This document shows, piece after piece, positions 1 through 9,988 of a stretch of 64,000 nt of DNA; the first letter of the stretch is position 1; each line of letters starts with the position of its first letter. The translations under genes were made by a program, and so were the position numbers. Source of the stretch: Mycobacterium sp. SMC-8 (GTDB taxonomy: Bacteria > Actinomycetota > Actinomycetes > Mycobacteriales > Mycobacteriaceae); the NCBI RefSeq assembly GCF_025263565.1, contig NZ_CP079865.1, forward strand, positions 6,545,525-6,609,524. Reading direction: 5' to 3'. The notes under the pieces were generated by a model. It searched no databases, was not told the origin of the DNA, and saw nothing but the letters and a program-made list of their open reading frames with translations.

Positions 1-201
1 CATGGTCAGCAGGACCGCCGGAGACGCGTAGTTCTCGCTGGCGATGAGTTTGAGCGAATCCCGTTGATCGGCAAGCTCTTTACGGGTGGCGTCGGCGATG
101 CGCGGCTCGACGGACTCGATCACCCGCAGCGCGGCGCGGTAGGCCTCGCTGGCGGTGTCGGCGTACTCGGCACCCAGACCTGACGGGGACGAAGAAGTCA
201 T
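1..201 (-). CDS. glyA: Serine hydroxymethyltransferase, N-terminal part (cut by window edge)
   Basis: The first 67 codons are present; the rest lies left of the window. The product interconverts serine and glycine with tetrahydrofolate, feeding one-carbon metabolism in the cytosol. The peptide reaches the diagnostic SHMT block [13 protein letters not shown] near residue 52, after an N-terminal extension of about 35 residues found in one actinobacterial SHMT subgroup. The start is the ATG at 201; no convincing Shine-Dalgarno is visible. The IS1380-family element begins 15 bases upstream of this ATG (10 unduplicated bases, then the 5-bp target duplication), so the gene has lost its original upstream DNA. 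Before insertion it lay 18 bases behind the DUF885 gene on the same strand, so the two were probably cotranscribed. Expression now must come from readthrough or a promoter inside the element. Confidence 0.9.
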   Translation of the reverse strand, partial: MTSSSPSGLGAEYADTASEAYRAALRVIESVEPRIADATRKELADQRDSLKLIASENYASPAVLLTM

Positions 202-216
202 GGCAGAAAGCCTAAA

Positions 217-1873
217 CCTCGATCCACTGATGAATTGGGGTAGGTGTGCCTCGCTGGGCTGTTGAGGGCTGGTCCTGGTCGCGGGCAGGGGGTATCTGCT
301 GGTCTGTCCAGCTGTTCCTGTGCGCTCCGGTCGGGCCTTTCGGCATATGGTCAGGTGGTGGCGATTTCTGGTGGGCTGTAGCCGATGGTGTTGCGCCACA
401 ACGTGAGCCAGTGCTCTGTCCAGGGCCAGTGCGCTGGTAGGTGCAGGATAGGTTGGCGTTGCGGACGGGCCAGGCGGGCCGGGATAGTGATTATCTTGCG
501 GCGCAGTGTCGCCCCGCGGGCGACCGCGTGGGCACCTCCGGCCAGGACGCCGACGGCGCGCAGCAGGTTGTGGGCGATCGCGGCGCACAGGATCCAGGCC
601 GAGTTCGCGCCGAACCGCCCCGAGGGCATGTGCGCCAAAGGTCCGTCGATGAGGTCGGCGAACACGGTTTCGATGATGGCGTGGCGGCGATGAGTGATGT
701 CAGCGGCGTCGACGGGTTCGTCGGAATTGGTGAAGAACGGGTGGTACCGCCACACCGGAAACAGCGCATCGAGGAACCGCGCGTCTTTGACCCGGCGCAC
801 GACCAACCGGGCGGTCACCGGAGTCTTGGTGGAACCGAAGGCTGTGTAGGTGGTTTCGGCGACTTCGGCATCGGAGATCCAGGCGCCGGTGTCGGGGTCA
901 CGCACAGCACCGGGATAGTTCACCGGGGTCCACGCGGTCTCGGGAATTGCGTCAATGGCGGCGGCAACTGCGGCGGTCTTGGTCAGCACCAGCGAGAACC
1001 GGACACCTGCTCGGTGGCAGGCGGTGACCACGGTGCTATTGCCGTAGGCCGAATCGCCACGCACCAGGATCTGCCCGGTGACCCCGGCAGCACGGGCGGT
1101 AGCGGCCGCTTGAGCGATCATGCGGGCTGCGCCCTTGCCGGAGTTGGCCTTGCCCGCCCGCAACCTCGCCCCGGCGATCACCGGCGCACCGTGGTCGGTG
1201 CTGATCGTGGTGATCAACGGTGAGAGGCCTTTGCGCAGGATCTGCCTGCCGGCGATCTTGGTGTGTCCGTAGCTGGCGCCCTGCTTGGCGTGCCCGTAGA
1301 CCGGGCGTAGTAGTGAGTCGATGTCGATGAACGCCCGTCCGTCGGCGCCGGGCAACAGATCGACACGCCCGCACAGCGCGGCCAGGTGTTCGCGCAGGAC
1401 AGATTCGAGCTGGCGGGCATGCCCGAAGGTGAACTCCCGCAATAAGGTTCCGATCGTCGACGGGGCGTACACACCACCGAAGAGGGTCTTCATCCCACCC
1501 GAGCGCACAACGTCTAGGTCATCAATGCTGTCCGCGCCGGCGCACATCCCGGCGATCAGCGTGGTCAGCTTCGGTGACGGATGGGCCGCACCCGAACGGA
1601 TCCGCTCACAGGTGAACCGGATCTTGTCGGCCAATAGCTGCGACAGACCGGTCTGGCCGGCCAGGGTCATCACCGGCACCAGCCCGGCGCACGACACGAG
1701 ATGTGCATCATCGAAGACCGCCGACGACACGGCGAACCTATGGGACACTTGCACCGGAAGTGCCTTTCTGAACGTGGGCTGATCGAAGTGTGGTAACTCC
1801 AATCATCCCAGCTCAAAGGGCACTTTCCTTACATCAACACCCTCCGAACAGGCGATTCATCGGTGGATCGAGG
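217..1873 (-). mobile_element. IS1380-family insertion sequence, apparently complete
   Basis: The element is about 1657 bp and holds one transposase gene. Its ends are inverted repeats of about 21 bp at 217-237 and 1853-1873. They begin CCTCGATCCAC and are nearly identical, differing at two positions (T/C at position 12, T/C at position 20). It is flanked by a 5-bp direct repeat CTAAA at 212-216 and 1874-1878, a target duplication of the size known for IS1380 relatives. The length is also typical. Intact ends, intact duplication and an open transposase frame suggest a recent, possibly still active insertion. Confidence 0.92.
351..1754 (-). CDS. IS1380-family DDE transposase
   Basis: The predicted protein has 467 residues, the usual family length. 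It opens [20 protein letters not shown] and contains the family blocks [38 protein letters not shown] and [17 protein letters not shown]. Catalytic region motifs include [13 protein letters not shown] and the C-terminal [13 protein letters not shown] (the Glu-containing block). The GTG at 1754 was chosen because an AAAGG lies eight bases upstream; an upstream TTG at 1802 would add 16 residues. Transcription runs toward glyA. No frameshift or stop is seen. Confidence 0.93.
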   Translation of the reverse strand: MQVSHRFAVSSAVFDDAHLVSCAGLVPVMTLAGQTGLSQLLADKIRFTCERIRSGAAHPSPKLTTLIAGMCAGADSIDDLDVVRSGGMKTLFGGVYAPSTIGTLLREFTFGHARQLESVLREHLAALCGRVDLLPGADGRAFIDIDSLLRPVYGHAKQGASYGHTKIAGRQILRKGLSPLITTISTDHGAPVIAGARLRAGKANSGKGAARMIAQAAATARAAGVTGQILVRGDSAYGNSTVVTACHRAGVRFSLVLTKTAAVAAAIDAIPETAWTPVNYPGAVRDPDTGAWISDAEVAETTYTAFGSTKTPVTARLVVRRVKDARFLDALFPVWRYHPFFTNSDEPVDAADITHRRHAIIETVFADLIDGPLAHMPSGRFGANSAWILCAAIAHNLLRAVGVLAGGAHAVARGATLRRKIITIPARLARPQRQPILHLPAHWPWTEHWLTLWRNTIGYSPPEIATT

Positions 1874-1881
1874 CTAAACGT

Positions 1882-3099
1882 TCAGGCGGCGCGCAACGAC
1901 GACGGGATCAGCGGCTCGTCCAGCAGCGTGCGGAACCGCTCGGTCAGACCGACACCGTCGGGCCGCGCGTCGAGCCATTCCCGCAGCAGCCGGTACCCCT
2001 CGACGTAGGTGCTGGTGTAGGCCCGCCACAGCGGCGAGGACAGGAACCGCAGCATCTGCCGGGCCCGTTCGTCGTTGACCAGCAGCCACCGCTTCAGGAA
2101 GTCGACGACGTCGTCGACGTCGCGGTGTTCGTCGTGCAGCATCAGCGCCGCGTCCTGCCGCACGTCGGCCAGCGCGGCCGTCGCCTCCGAGATCGCCGCC
2201 GCGCGCTCGCCGTCGAACCGCATACCCAGGTCGGCATAGATGTCGGACGCCCAGCTTCCCCACTGCGGTCCGACCGCCGCGTACAGCGCCAGGTCGGCCA
2301 GCCCCTCTGCCATCAGGCACTGCGGGGTGTTGACCAGGAAGATCGTCTGCTCGGCTTGATTTCGACCGGCCACCAGCCGTTCTTCTTTGCGGCAGTGCTC
2401 GGTGTGGTGACCGGGGTAGGACTCGTGGGCCACCAGCCGCGGCAGGTTCGACATCTGCTGCTTGAGGTCGGCGTTGACCGCCACCGTGGACTGGTAGTCG
2501 CCTTTGTAGTAGTTGAACCCCGACCACGGTTTGTCGGTCACCACCTCGTAGGTGATGGTCTCGCGCGCCGGCAGCGGAAACGTGGCCCTCACCCGGTCCC
2601 GCAGGGCGCTGGAGAACGCATGGATGGCCTCCTCCAGGCGGGCCGGCGGGATCTCCTCGGCCGCCCGGTAGGCCTGGATGCGCTCAGCCAGCGGGCCGCT
2701 CCCGCCCAGCGCCTCGTCGAGCGCGGCGTGCGCCTGCCGGTACCTGTCCGGATCGCCCTTGCTGATCCGGACGTCGAAGTACGCCTCCACCTCGTCGACG
2801 AACCCGACCTGCTCGCCGGCGAACTTGCGTCCCGCGCAGGCCAGGGCGCGCAGGTGGGAGCCGACGAACGCTGCCCGGTCGTCGTCCAGGCCGGCGGGCA
2901 GTTCGGTCAGCAACCGCTCGGCCTGACGGGCCAGGTCAGCAGGGTCGGGCCGCGGCTCGGATTCCACCATCCGCTTCAGTGCGGGGTCGCCGGTGAACGA
3001 GTCGACATAGCCTTCCTCGACCCGGTCGAAGCGCAGCCCGAGCAACAGGTATTCGGTGACCAAGGATGCTGAAGCCCCAGAATCGATACCTACGTCCAT
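1882..3099 (-). CDS. DUF885 family protein (putative metal-dependent peptidase)
   Basis: The protein has about 405 residues and carries the DUF885 signature [11 protein letters not shown] in its middle, a His/Glu-rich motif resembling zinc peptidase active sites; the substrate is unknown. The ATG at 3099 is preferred because GGGGAG lies three bases upstream; a start at 3132 would overlap coaA's start codon. The gene is divergent from coaA, the starts being about 31 bases apart, so both promoters share very little DNA. Its stop (1882-1884) lies beside the right end of the IS1380 element, and glyA originally followed 18 bases later. Confidence 0.8.
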   Translation of the reverse strand: MDVGIDSGASASLVTEYLLLGLRFDRVEEGYVDSFTGDPALKRMVESEPRPDPADLARQAERLLTELPAGLDDDRAAFVGSHLRALACAGRKFAGEQVGFVDEVEAYFDVRISKGDPDRYRQAHAALDEALGGSGPLAERIQAYRAAEEIPPARLEEAIHAFSSALRDRVRATFPLPARETITYEVVTDKPWSGFNYYKGDYQSTVAVNADLKQQMSNLPRLVAHESYPGHHTEHCRKEERLVAGRNQAEQTIFLVNTPQCLMAEGLADLALYAAVGPQWGSWASDIYADLGMRFDGERAAAISEATAALADVRQDAALMLHDEHRDVDDVVDFLKRWLLVNDERARQMLRFLSSPLWRAYTSTYVEGYRLLREWLDARPDGVGLTERFRTLLDEPLIPSSLRAA

Positions 3100-3130
3100 G
3101 GCTCCCCAACCTAACTGCAAGACTGTGGCC

Positions 3131-4069
3131 ATGGCGCGGCTGAGCGAACCCAGCCCTTACGTGGAGTTCGACCGGACCCAGTGGCGGGCGCTGCGTATGT
3201 CGACACCGCTGAAGCTGACCGAGGATGAACTGGTCCGGCTGCGGGGTCTCGGCGAGAAGATCGACCTGCTCGAGGTCGAAGAGGTCTATCTGCCCCTGGC
3301 GCGATTGATCCACCTGCAGGTGGCGGCCCGGCAAGCGCTCTTCGCGACGACGGCGGAGTTCCTCGGGGAGCCGCAACAGAACCCGGACCGGCCGGTGCCG
3401 TTCGTGATCGGCGTGGCCGGCAGCGTGGCGGTCGGCAAATCCACCACCGCCCGTGTGCTGCAGGCACTCCTGGCACGCTGGGAGCACCACCCGCGCGTGG
3501 ACCTGGTCACCACCGACGGGTTCCTGTACTCCAACGCCGAGCTGAGCAGACGGAACCTGATGCACCGCAAGGGTTTCCCCGAAAGCTACGACCGCAGGGG
3601 GCTGATGAGGTTCGTCACCGCGGTCAAGTCGGGTTCCGACGCGGCGTGCGCGCCGGTGTACTCACATCTTCTCTACGACATCGTGCCGGGCGAGAAGCAG
3701 ATCATCGAACATCCGGACATCCTGATTCTGGAAGGCCTCAACGTCCTGCAGACCGGGCCGGCGCTGATGGTGTCGGACCTGTTCGACTTCTCCGTCTATG
3801 TCGACGCGCGCATCGAGGACATCGAGAACTGGTACATCTCCCGGTTCCTGTCGATGCGGGAAGGCGCGTTCGCCGACCCGGCCTCACACTTCCACCACTA
3901 CTCCACGCTGACCGACGAGCAGGCCGTGTTCGCCGCCCGTGACATCTGGCATTCGATCAACCGTCCCAACCTGATCGAGAACATCCTGCCGACCCGCCCG
4001 CGCGCCACCCTGGTGCTACGCAAGGACTCCGATCACTCCATCAACCGGCTGCGGCTTCGGAAGTTGTAG
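3131..4069 (+). CDS. coaA: Pantothenate kinase, type I
   Basis: CoaA phosphorylates pantothenate with ATP, the first and feedback-inhibited step of coenzyme A synthesis. The protein is 312 residues, the same as my memory of the M. tuberculosis enzyme, and starts [20 protein letters not shown]. The Walker A loop [12 protein letters not shown] lies at about residues 94-105, followed by VTTDGFLY and [12 protein letters not shown]. It ends [10 protein letters not shown]. The start at 3131 follows protein conservation; an in-frame ATG at 3056 would give an unconserved extension. Its 3' end overlaps the convergent flavoprotein gene by 29 bases. Confidence 0.97.
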   Translation: MARLSEPSPYVEFDRTQWRALRMSTPLKLTEDELVRLRGLGEKIDLLEVEEVYLPLARLIHLQVAARQALFATTAEFLGEPQQNPDRPVPFVIGVAGSVAVGKSTTARVLQALLARWEHHPRVDLVTTDGFLYSNAELSRRNLMHRKGFPESYDRRGLMRFVTAVKSGSDAACAPVYSHLLYDIVPGEKQIIEHPDILILEGLNVLQTGPALMVSDLFDFSVYVDARIEDIENWYISRFLSMREGAFADPASHFHHYSTLTDEQAVFAARDIWHSINRPNLIENILPTRPRATLVLRKDSDHSINRLRLRKL

Positions 4070-5552
4070 CGCGCGCGGCGGGTCCTAGGCCGTCCAGAGG
4101 CCCGCAGCGCACGCCGCACCGCTCCCGCACGGTGTCGAGGACCTCACGCAGGTGGGCCCGTTCGCGTCGGTGGGTCAGCACGAAGCGCAGCGCGCCGGCA
4201 GTGCGGCGCGGCCACGGATACCAGCGGTCGAAGTCCAGGCCGCATTCGCCGAAGACCTTCGACGGCATCACATCGGCCATCAGACCCAGGTTGTACTGCG
4301 CCAGCGCGAACATCGCATACGGCAGCACCGCCTTGTGCCGGTTCGTCATCTCCTGCAGGTCGAATTCGTAGAGCGGCACGTCGCGCAATTTGCCCAGGAA
4401 CATCAGGTGGGTCATGAAATAACCCATGAACGACGACAGATGCATTGTGGCCGAACGCGTTTGGATCGACAGCACGGCACCGTCCGCGGACGTGTAAGGC
4501 TCGTAGGGGTGGTCCCCGTTGTCCAGATAGCCGGTGCAGTTGACGATCCAGCTGCCGTTGTCGACGGGCCTGGACGCACCGCTGCGCAGGACCAACTCCG
4601 CGGCGCCGTTGCGGTCGACGACGTCGTCGAAATGGTCCATCACCACCTCGTGGATGCCGCCGGCGATGGTCTTGTTCTCCGCCTCGGACAGCACCCCGAG
4701 CAGAAAGTTGTTCGTGTACGGGGTCATCCACGTGCCATAGGTGGTGCGGAACCAGTCGGCGACCTCTTGCTCGTTGGTGCCGTCGAACCGCCGGCACATG
4801 TCCACGGCCATGCTGCTCAGCAGCGTGCTGCCGACCCACCGCCGCCGTCCGGACGGAAAGAACTTGTCCCGGCTGGCGAAAAAGGTGCCGGAGCCGGCCA
4901 CCAGGTTGATCTCCCGGCCGGGGCAATTCGTGATGAGCGTGTGCGCGGTGTCCATCGCGGTCTTGCCACCGCCGATGATGTACACCGGACTGCTGCTGGA
5001 GCCGATGTCACCGGTGCGCACATCGCAGGTGTCCGGCGACACCGACCGCACCCGCCTGCTCGACACGGGCAGCGGGTCGTTGGGCGTCACCCGGATGCCG
5101 TAGGCCTTGATCAGCCGCTCGGCCTGGATCACCCGGGTGCCTCCGTCAGGGGTACGGCAGGTGATCCGGACTCCGCCGGCGAACGGTTCGTCGGACCGGT
5201 ACTCCCAGCCGTAGCGCTCGTCGACCGTCACCCGTTTCCTGATCTCGTCAAGACAGTGGTTCAGGTGAGCGAGGACCTCGTCCTTGGCGGGCAGGTACGA
5301 CGGCTCCCGGCCCAGCGTCCAGGCGATGTTGCCCGCGGTGAACATCGGATGGGGCTGGTGCAGCCGCACATAGGAGTAGGTGTCGACCCACATGCCACCG
5401 GCGCTGGGGCGGCGGTCGATGAGGACGATCTTCTGGTCGCGGCCCAGATAGCGGCTCGCGGCGAACATCGCATTGAGCCCGGCGATCCCGGCGCCGACGA
5501 CGCAGAGGTCGCACGTGTCCGCCGAGGTGGTGTGATCTGCGGTGACGGACAC
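4041..5552 (-). CDS. FAD-dependent oxidoreductase / flavoprotein monooxygenase-like
   Basis: The 503-residue protein has an N-terminal Rossmann FAD loop ([13 protein letters not shown], about residues 19-31), then [19 protein letters not shown], the arrangement seen in class B flavin monooxygenases and related FAD/NAD(P) enzymes. A second dinucleotide loop, [14 protein letters not shown], lies near residue 195 and probably binds NAD(P)H. The substrate cannot be read from the sequence. It is convergent with coaA and stands alone in its transcription unit. Confidence 0.78.
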   Translation of the reverse strand: MSVTADHTTSADTCDLCVVGAGIAGLNAMFAASRYLGRDQKIVLIDRRPSAGGMWVDTYSYVRLHQPHPMFTAGNIAWTLGREPSYLPAKDEVLAHLNHCLDEIRKRVTVDERYGWEYRSDEPFAGGVRITCRTPDGGTRVIQAERLIKAYGIRVTPNDPLPVSSRRVRSVSPDTCDVRTGDIGSSSSPVYIIGGGKTAMDTAHTLITNCPGREINLVAGSGTFFASRDKFFPSGRRRWVGSTLLSSMAVDMCRRFDGTNEQEVADWFRTTYGTWMTPYTNNFLLGVLSEAENKTIAGGIHEVVMDHFDDVVDRNGAAELVLRSGASRPVDNGSWIVNCTGYLDNGDHPYEPYTSADGAVLSIQTRSATMHLSSFMGYFMTHLMFLGKLRDVPLYEFDLQEMTNRHKAVLPYAMFALAQYNLGLMADVMPSKVFGECGLDFDRWYPWPRRTAGALRFVLTHRRERAHLREVLDTVRERCGVRCGPLDGLGPAARATTSEAAAG

Positions 5553-5620
5553 GGCGACCTCCCTCTGACCGACGTGTTCTCAGTGTGAGCGCGCGGCGCG
5601 GCGACGGTGTAGGTGGTCGA

Positions 5621-6031
5621 CTACCTGTCTTTGATCTGGCGTAGTCCGGCGTATTGGACGGCCCCTATCACGGCTGTGTAGGCGGCGCCGCCGAGCAGCA
5701 TCGCCATGCCCCAGCCGGTCACCGGCCATAGGTCGGCGAACGCCGTCGCGGTGAACCCGACCGTGAAGAGCGCGTTGGCGGTGATCGTCGCGATCGCGCC
5801 CGGACGGACGCGCCGCACACCCGCGAGCCGGTAGACGACCACGCCGTAGACGAGGAAGAAGATCCCGAGTGCGTATTCGACGGCCACCGGTATGCCGGTC
5901 AGCGCCGACAGCCAGCCGGCGGCCGCGACGAACGGCACACCGGTCACGCCGACGAGTACGGCGTCCAGGCGCATCGCGAAACGGAGCAGCCCGTCCCGGG
6001 CGGTGGTGGTGGAGGCGGTCAGTGCGGTCAT
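5621..6031 (-). CDS. Small four-TM membrane protein, paralogue A
   Basis: The protein has 136 residues and about four hydrophobic helices (roughly 28-45, 52-72, 80-100 and 106-125). It aligns along its whole length with the neighbour at 6142-6555: both open MTA, contain LLRFA/LRADA-type and EYALGIFFLVYGVVVYRLAG-type blocks, and end in LQYLGLR or VQYAGLR. The function is unknown. The pair is a tandem duplication on one strand, 110 bases apart, probably cotranscribed. Confidence 0.7.
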   Translation of the reverse strand: MTALTASTTTARDGLLRFAMRLDAVLVGVTGVPFVAAAGWLSALTGIPVAVEYALGIFFLVYGVVVYRLAGVRRVRPGAIATITANALFTVGFTATAFADLWPVTGWGMAMLLGGAAYTAVIGAVQYAGLRQIKDR

Positions 6032-6141
6032 CGTGCAGTCCTTCCTCTAGGTGCTGCGAGTCGCTGCAGCGGGGACCGGTTCCGGAGCCGACGCCACGAC
6101 CTCTTGTGACGGCGACTCCGGACCCGGAGTTCGGGTCCGGG

Positions 6142-6555
6142 TCACGCCAGCCGGCGCAACCCGAGGTATTGCAGAACGGCAAGGCCGACGGTGGCGGCGG
6201 TGAACGCGGCCGCCGAGGCCATGCCGAAGGCCGTCAGCGGCAACCAGCCCGCCGCCAGCACCACGACGGTCGCCAGGGTGAACGCAGCGTTGCCGGCGAC
6301 CACGCCCATCCCGACGCGCCGGATGTCGCGTAGACCGGCCGCGCCGTACAACAGCACGCCGTAACCGACGAGGGCCGCGCCGGCCACCCACTCGGCTGTC
6401 GGGGACAGCCCGGACAACCGGGACAGCGCGTCGGCGGCCACCGCGACGAACAGGCCGACGCCGCCGCACAGGGTGGCGTCGGCGCGTAACGCGAAGCGCA
6501 GCAGCTGCGCATCGGAACGGTGTGCCGGGCGGTGCCGGGTGGTGATGGCGGTCAT
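6142..6555 (-). CDS. Small four-TM membrane protein, paralogue B
   Basis: The protein has 137 residues and four predicted membrane helices, and is a tandem paralogue of the gene at 5621-6031. Shared positions include LLRFALRADATL, ADALSRLSGL, WVAGAALVGYGVLLYGAAGLR and the C-terminal LQYLGLRRLA. It resembles small integral membrane proteins of actinobacteria with no assigned role. It lies downstream of the membrane protein at 6644 on the same strand, with 88 bases between them. Confidence 0.7.
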   Translation of the reverse strand: MTAITTRHRPAHRSDAQLLRFALRADATLCGGVGLFVAVAADALSRLSGLSPTAEWVAGAALVGYGVLLYGAAGLRDIRRVGMGVVAGNAAFTLATVVVLAAGWLPLTAFGMASAAAFTAATVGLAVLQYLGLRRLA

Positions 6556-6643
6556 GGCTCACAGCGTCCGTGGCGGCCGCTGCCAGGTCGACACCACACG
6601 CTGCCAGTTACTGCCAACCGCAGGTCGCAGCCCTGCGCCGACG

Positions 6644-7993
6644 CTAGTGGGCGGCGACGAGGTTGCTGCGCAGGTCGGTGGCGATGACGCGCGCGGCAGC
6701 GTTCTGCCAGTTGTGCAGCGAGCGCTGGGGCACCTCGGTGACGAACCACTGCCAGGCCTGCCGGGCGAGCGGATCGAGCCCGGCGGCCGTCGCGTTCTGC
6801 GCGTAGGCACGGACGCCGACCACGTACGGGAAATACAGCGAGTTGTAGTGCCGCCACTGCTCGCTGGTGCCGAAATCCCCGCCGTTGCGCGGCTTGAGCG
6901 CGGCGATCCGCTCGGCCAGCAGCGCCCGCAGCTCGTTGGCCCGTTCCAGCGGCTGATCGGGTGCGCCGCGCCGGGCCAACCGCTCGTCGATGACCGGCAG
7001 CGCGGTCAGCGGACTGGCGACGAGCTTGGACAGGTCGCCGTAGTGGCCGAGCGCGCGGCGGGTGACCCGCACGAAGGTGTCCTCATCCATGCCGTCGAGC
7101 GGGCTGGCCGAGCGCAATGGCAGCGCCGATTCGGTGTTGCGCAACGCCGCGCGGTCGGCGCGCAGATCCGGCGAACGCGAGAACGCGAGCCGGTCCAGTA
7201 GTCCGGCCAGCGGATCGGCCAGCACGTTGATCGCGATCGCCACCCCCAGGCTGGTGAACAACAGCACCGTCAGCGTCGTCGACCGGCCGGCCACCGCCAG
7301 CGCGATCAGCACCTGACCACCGAAGAGCACCGCGACGGCCGTGGTGCCCACGAAGGAGCGCAGCATGTCCCGGCGCAGCGCGTGGCCCTCGTCGAACGCG
7401 TCACCGATCGCGACGGCGATGCCGAGCAGCGCGACGTCGAACCCGGTGGACGCCAATGCCAGCCAGCTCGGCACCAGCCCGAGCGGGATCACCAGGATCG
7501 CATTGCCCAACGCGAAGAACAGCGTCGCGACGACGACGAAACCCACGACGGGGCCGGGCTGGGCGCGACGCAGCACTGCGCGCACCATCGCGGCGACCGA
7601 CGGCACCGACACCGCGGCGAACAACACCCAGTGTCCGAGGCGCAGCGGGCCTTCCACGTCGCCGGCCATCGCCGCCCCCAGGAACGCCACGGCGGCCACA
7701 CCCGTGACGAGGGCGACCTCGCCGGCGCGGCTGCGCCAGGTGTCGCGGGGCCGGGACAGTTCCAGCAGCACCGCGAACCACGCGATGCCGGGCACCGCGA
7801 CCAGATAGATCTCGACCCGGCTCAGCGCCGCGGAGTCGCTCACCACCCGGACGGCGTCCAGCGCCACCACCGACGCGAAGCTGGCCAGGCCGACGGCCGC
7901 CAGCACGAGCACGGTCTTGCGCGGGTCGCGCGCGAGCAGATACAGCCCCAGCCACCAACTCAGTGCGAACACGAGCGCGGACAGGGCGAGCAT
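6644..7993 (-). CDS. Polytopic membrane protein with soluble C-terminal domain, function unknown
   Basis: The 449-residue protein has about eight to nine hydrophobic segments in residues 1-265, in a layout like the 7TM sensor modules that precede signalling domains. A soluble tail of about 180 residues follows. I do not recognise the tail: it lacks histidine-kinase boxes or GGDEF motifs, but has conserved-looking aromatic stretches such as EQWRHYNSLYFPYVVG and WQWFVTEVPQRSLHNWQNAA. Its ATG follows the stop of the prenyl synthase gene after one base, so translation is probably coupled. Confidence 0.65.
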   Translation of the reverse strand: MLALSALVFALSWWLGLYLLARDPRKTVLVLAAVGLASFASVVALDAVRVVSDSAALSRVEIYLVAVPGIAWFAVLLELSRPRDTWRSRAGEVALVTGVAAVAFLGAAMAGDVEGPLRLGHWVLFAAVSVPSVAAMVRAVLRRAQPGPVVGFVVVATLFFALGNAILVIPLGLVPSWLALASTGFDVALLGIAVAIGDAFDEGHALRRDMLRSFVGTTAVAVLFGGQVLIALAVAGRSTTLTVLLFTSLGVAIAINVLADPLAGLLDRLAFSRSPDLRADRAALRNTESALPLRSASPLDGMDEDTFVRVTRRALGHYGDLSKLVASPLTALPVIDERLARRGAPDQPLERANELRALLAERIAALKPRNGGDFGTSEQWRHYNSLYFPYVVGVRAYAQNATAAGLDPLARQAWQWFVTEVPQRSLHNWQNAAARVIATDLRSNLVAAH

Positions 7994-7994
7994 G

Positions 7995-8786
7995 TCAGCG
8001 TCCGTATCTGCGGTGGCGTGCCGTGTAGTCGCGCAGCGCGCGCAGGAAATCCACCCGCCGGAACTCCGGCCAGTACGCCTCGGTGAACCACATCTCCGAA
8101 TAGGCGCTCTGCCACAACAGGAATCCGGACAGCCGCTGCTCCCCCGAGGTGCGGATCACCAGATCGGGGTCGGGCTGTCCCGAGGTGTACAGGTTCTCCG
8201 AGATGCCCTCGGCCGTCACCGCCTCGATCAGCTGTTCGCCGGTGGCGCCGTTGGCCAGTTCCTTGCTCAGCAGTGCGCGGACCGCGTCGACGATCTCCTG
8301 CCGGCCGCCGTAACCGACGGCGACGTTGACGTGGAAGTCACCGCCGTTCCCGTCGGTCGAGGCCACCGCCTCGCGCAGCCGGCGCGCCGGCTCCTGCCCG
8401 ATCAACTCCAGATCCCCGACGGTGCGCACGGTCCAGCGGTTGGCCGGGGCGCAGATCTCCTCGACCACCTCGGTGATGATCTCGATCAGCGCCGCCAGTT
8501 CGTCGTCGTCGCGCTGCAGGTTCTCGGTCGAGAGCAGGTACACCGTCGCCAGTTCGATGCCGGCCTCCTGGCACCAGCGCAGCATCTCGGCGATCTTGCC
8601 CGCCCCCGCGCGATAGCCGAAACTGACGTCGTCGTGGCCCAACTCACGTGCCCAGCGGCGATTTCCGTCACACAGCACGGCGATATGGCGGGGCAGTTCC
8701 GAGCGTGATGCCGTGAGCCCCTGGCGCAGGCGCATCTCGTAGAGCCGGTACATCGGTTCTTTGAGGCGCCGCGGAATGAGGTCCAC
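7995..8786 (-). CDS. Short-chain cis-prenyl diphosphate synthase (Rv1086 type, Z,E-farnesyl diphosphate)
   Basis: This UppS-family enzyme is closest by eye to M. tuberculosis Rv1086, which condenses isoprenyl units to (2Z,6E)-farnesyl diphosphate, the precursor of decaprenyl phosphate for cell-wall synthesis. The catalytic Asp motif HIAVLCDGNRRWAR and the C-terminal PDPDLVIRTSGEQRLSGFLLWQ are intact. The protein has 263 residues with the GTG at 8786 (VDLIPRRLKEPMYRLYE), matching Rv1086's length of 262. An upstream start at 8828 would give an extension not expected in the family. It is divergent from the hemolysin III-type gene. Confidence 0.92.
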   Translation of the reverse strand: MDLIPRRLKEPMYRLYEMRLRQGLTASRSELPRHIAVLCDGNRRWARELGHDDVSFGYRAGAGKIAEMLRWCQEAGIELATVYLLSTENLQRDDDELAALIEIITEVVEEICAPANRWTVRTVGDLELIGQEPARRLREAVASTDGNGGDFHVNVAVGYGGRQEIVDAVRALLSKELANGATGEQLIEAVTAEGISENLYTSGQPDPDLVIRTSGEQRLSGFLLWQSAYSEMWFTEAYWPEFRRVDFLRALRDYTARHRRYGR

Positions 8787-8842
8787 GATCAACCAGACTA
8801 CTGTGACGCGAGGAAGCTCCTGAGCCACTCAGCGGAGGTGAG

Positions 8843-9583
8843 ATGCCGACATCGCTCGAACCGTGGTACTTCGCCGAATCGCCGCGGGAACCTCGGGAAG
8901 CCGAGGACTTTCCCGAAGCCGTCGCCGGCGGCGTCGCGCAGTTCCTGGGCAAGCCCAGGCTGCGGGGCTGGATTCACGTGTACTCGGCGGCGATCGCGGT
9001 GATCTGCGGCGCGACACTGGTCGCCGTGTCGTGGTCGCTGCAGTCCACCCGCGCCGGCATCGCGACGCTGATCTACACGCTGACCATCGTCGCGATGTTC
9101 ACCGTCAGCGGGGTCTATCACCGGGTGAACTGGACGTCGGTGACGGCGCGCAAGTGGATGAAGCGCGCCGACCATTCGATGATTTTCCTGTTCATCGCCG
9201 GCAGCTACACGCCGTTCGCGCTACTGGCGCTGCCCGAGAACGACGGTCTGGTGCTGTTGTGGATCGTGTGGAGCGGTGCGCTCGCCGGCGTCGCGCTGAA
9301 GATGCTGTGGCCGTCCTCGCCGCGCTGGCTCGGGGTACCGCTGTACATCCTGCTGGGGTGGGTCGCGGTCTGGTTCATCGGTCCGATCATGCACGGCGCC
9401 GGGGTGGCGGCGGTGGTGCTGCTGATCGTCGGCGGCGCGCTCTACAGCGTCGGTGGTGTGCTGTACGCGCTCAAGTGGCCCAACCCGTGGCCCACGACGT
9501 TCGGGCACCACGAGTTCTTCCACGCGTGCACCGCTGTCGCGGCGATCTGCCACTACATCGCGATGTGGTTCGCCGTCTTCTGA
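8843..9583 (+). CDS. Hemolysin III / PAQR-family membrane protein (Rv1085c type)
   Basis: The 246-residue integral membrane protein has seven predicted helices. It carries the PAQR-superfamily His/Asp positions: GVYHRVNW, the ADHSMIF block, and [19 protein letters not shown] near the C-terminus, which form a metal site in this superfamily. A strong GGAGGTG lies just before the ATG. True haemolysin activity is not implied; bacterial members are poorly characterised. It is followed by about 400 bases of repeat-rich spacer and then the IS1182 element. Confidence 0.88.
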   Translation: MPTSLEPWYFAESPREPREAEDFPEAVAGGVAQFLGKPRLRGWIHVYSAAIAVICGATLVAVSWSLQSTRAGIATLIYTLTIVAMFTVSGVYHRVNWTSVTARKWMKRADHSMIFLFIAGSYTPFALLALPENDGLVLLWIVWSGALAGVALKMLWPSSPRWLGVPLYILLGWVAVWFIGPIMHGAGVAAVVLLIVGGALYSVGGVLYALKWPNPWPTTFGHHEFFHACTAVAAICHYIAMWFAVF

Positions 9584-9988
9584 TCTCCCTATGGGCGCGT
9601 GCGTCTATGGGCGCGACCATGTCACCTGGCGAGCGTGCGTCACCTGGCGCGAGCGTGCGTGTCAGCGGGCGACACGCCGCGGCAACCCTATACTTTGCGC
9701 ACGCTCACCACTGCGTAGCAGGGGGTCCCGACGAGCGCGGCCGCAGTCGAAGGCAAAGCTCCGCCGTCTGCTGCGCGCAGAGAGGCGACGCCGTGGCGGC
9801 ACTCCGGGACAGCGGCGACCGGCGAAGGACGGCCGGACCATGGCACTCCCGGACGATCGCACTCCCGGATGTGGCACTCCCGGACGATCGCACTCCCGGA
9901 CGACGGACGAGCGTGCGCAAAATCCGGTTCTGGCCCGGCGTGTCCACCTCAGACACGCACGCTCGCGCTGAAAAGGCTGGCGCGCTAG
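9584..9988. repeat. Repeat-rich spacer: nested palindromes and tandem repeat
   Basis: No convincing gene is seen in these 405 bases. A 15-bp perfect inverted repeat (gcgagcgtgcgtgtc) lies at 9649-9663 and 9952-9966. Each arm also sits in its own shorter palindrome built on GAGCGTGCG/CGCACGCTC. Inside is a tandem repeat of 29 identical bases, starting TGGCACTCCCGGACG, at 9841-9869 and 9872-9900 (period 31). Short duplications of ATGGGCGCG and GCGTCACCTGGCG occur at 9590-9650. It looks like a cluster of dispersed extragenic palindromes. Confidence 0.6.

Noticed and set aside
351..1223. Plus-strand genes inside the IS1380-family element
   Set aside because: They are antisense to a complete transposase and have shadow composition.
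9584..9988. CRISPR array
   Set aside because: Only two tandem copies with a two-base gap; no regular spacers and no cas genes nearby.
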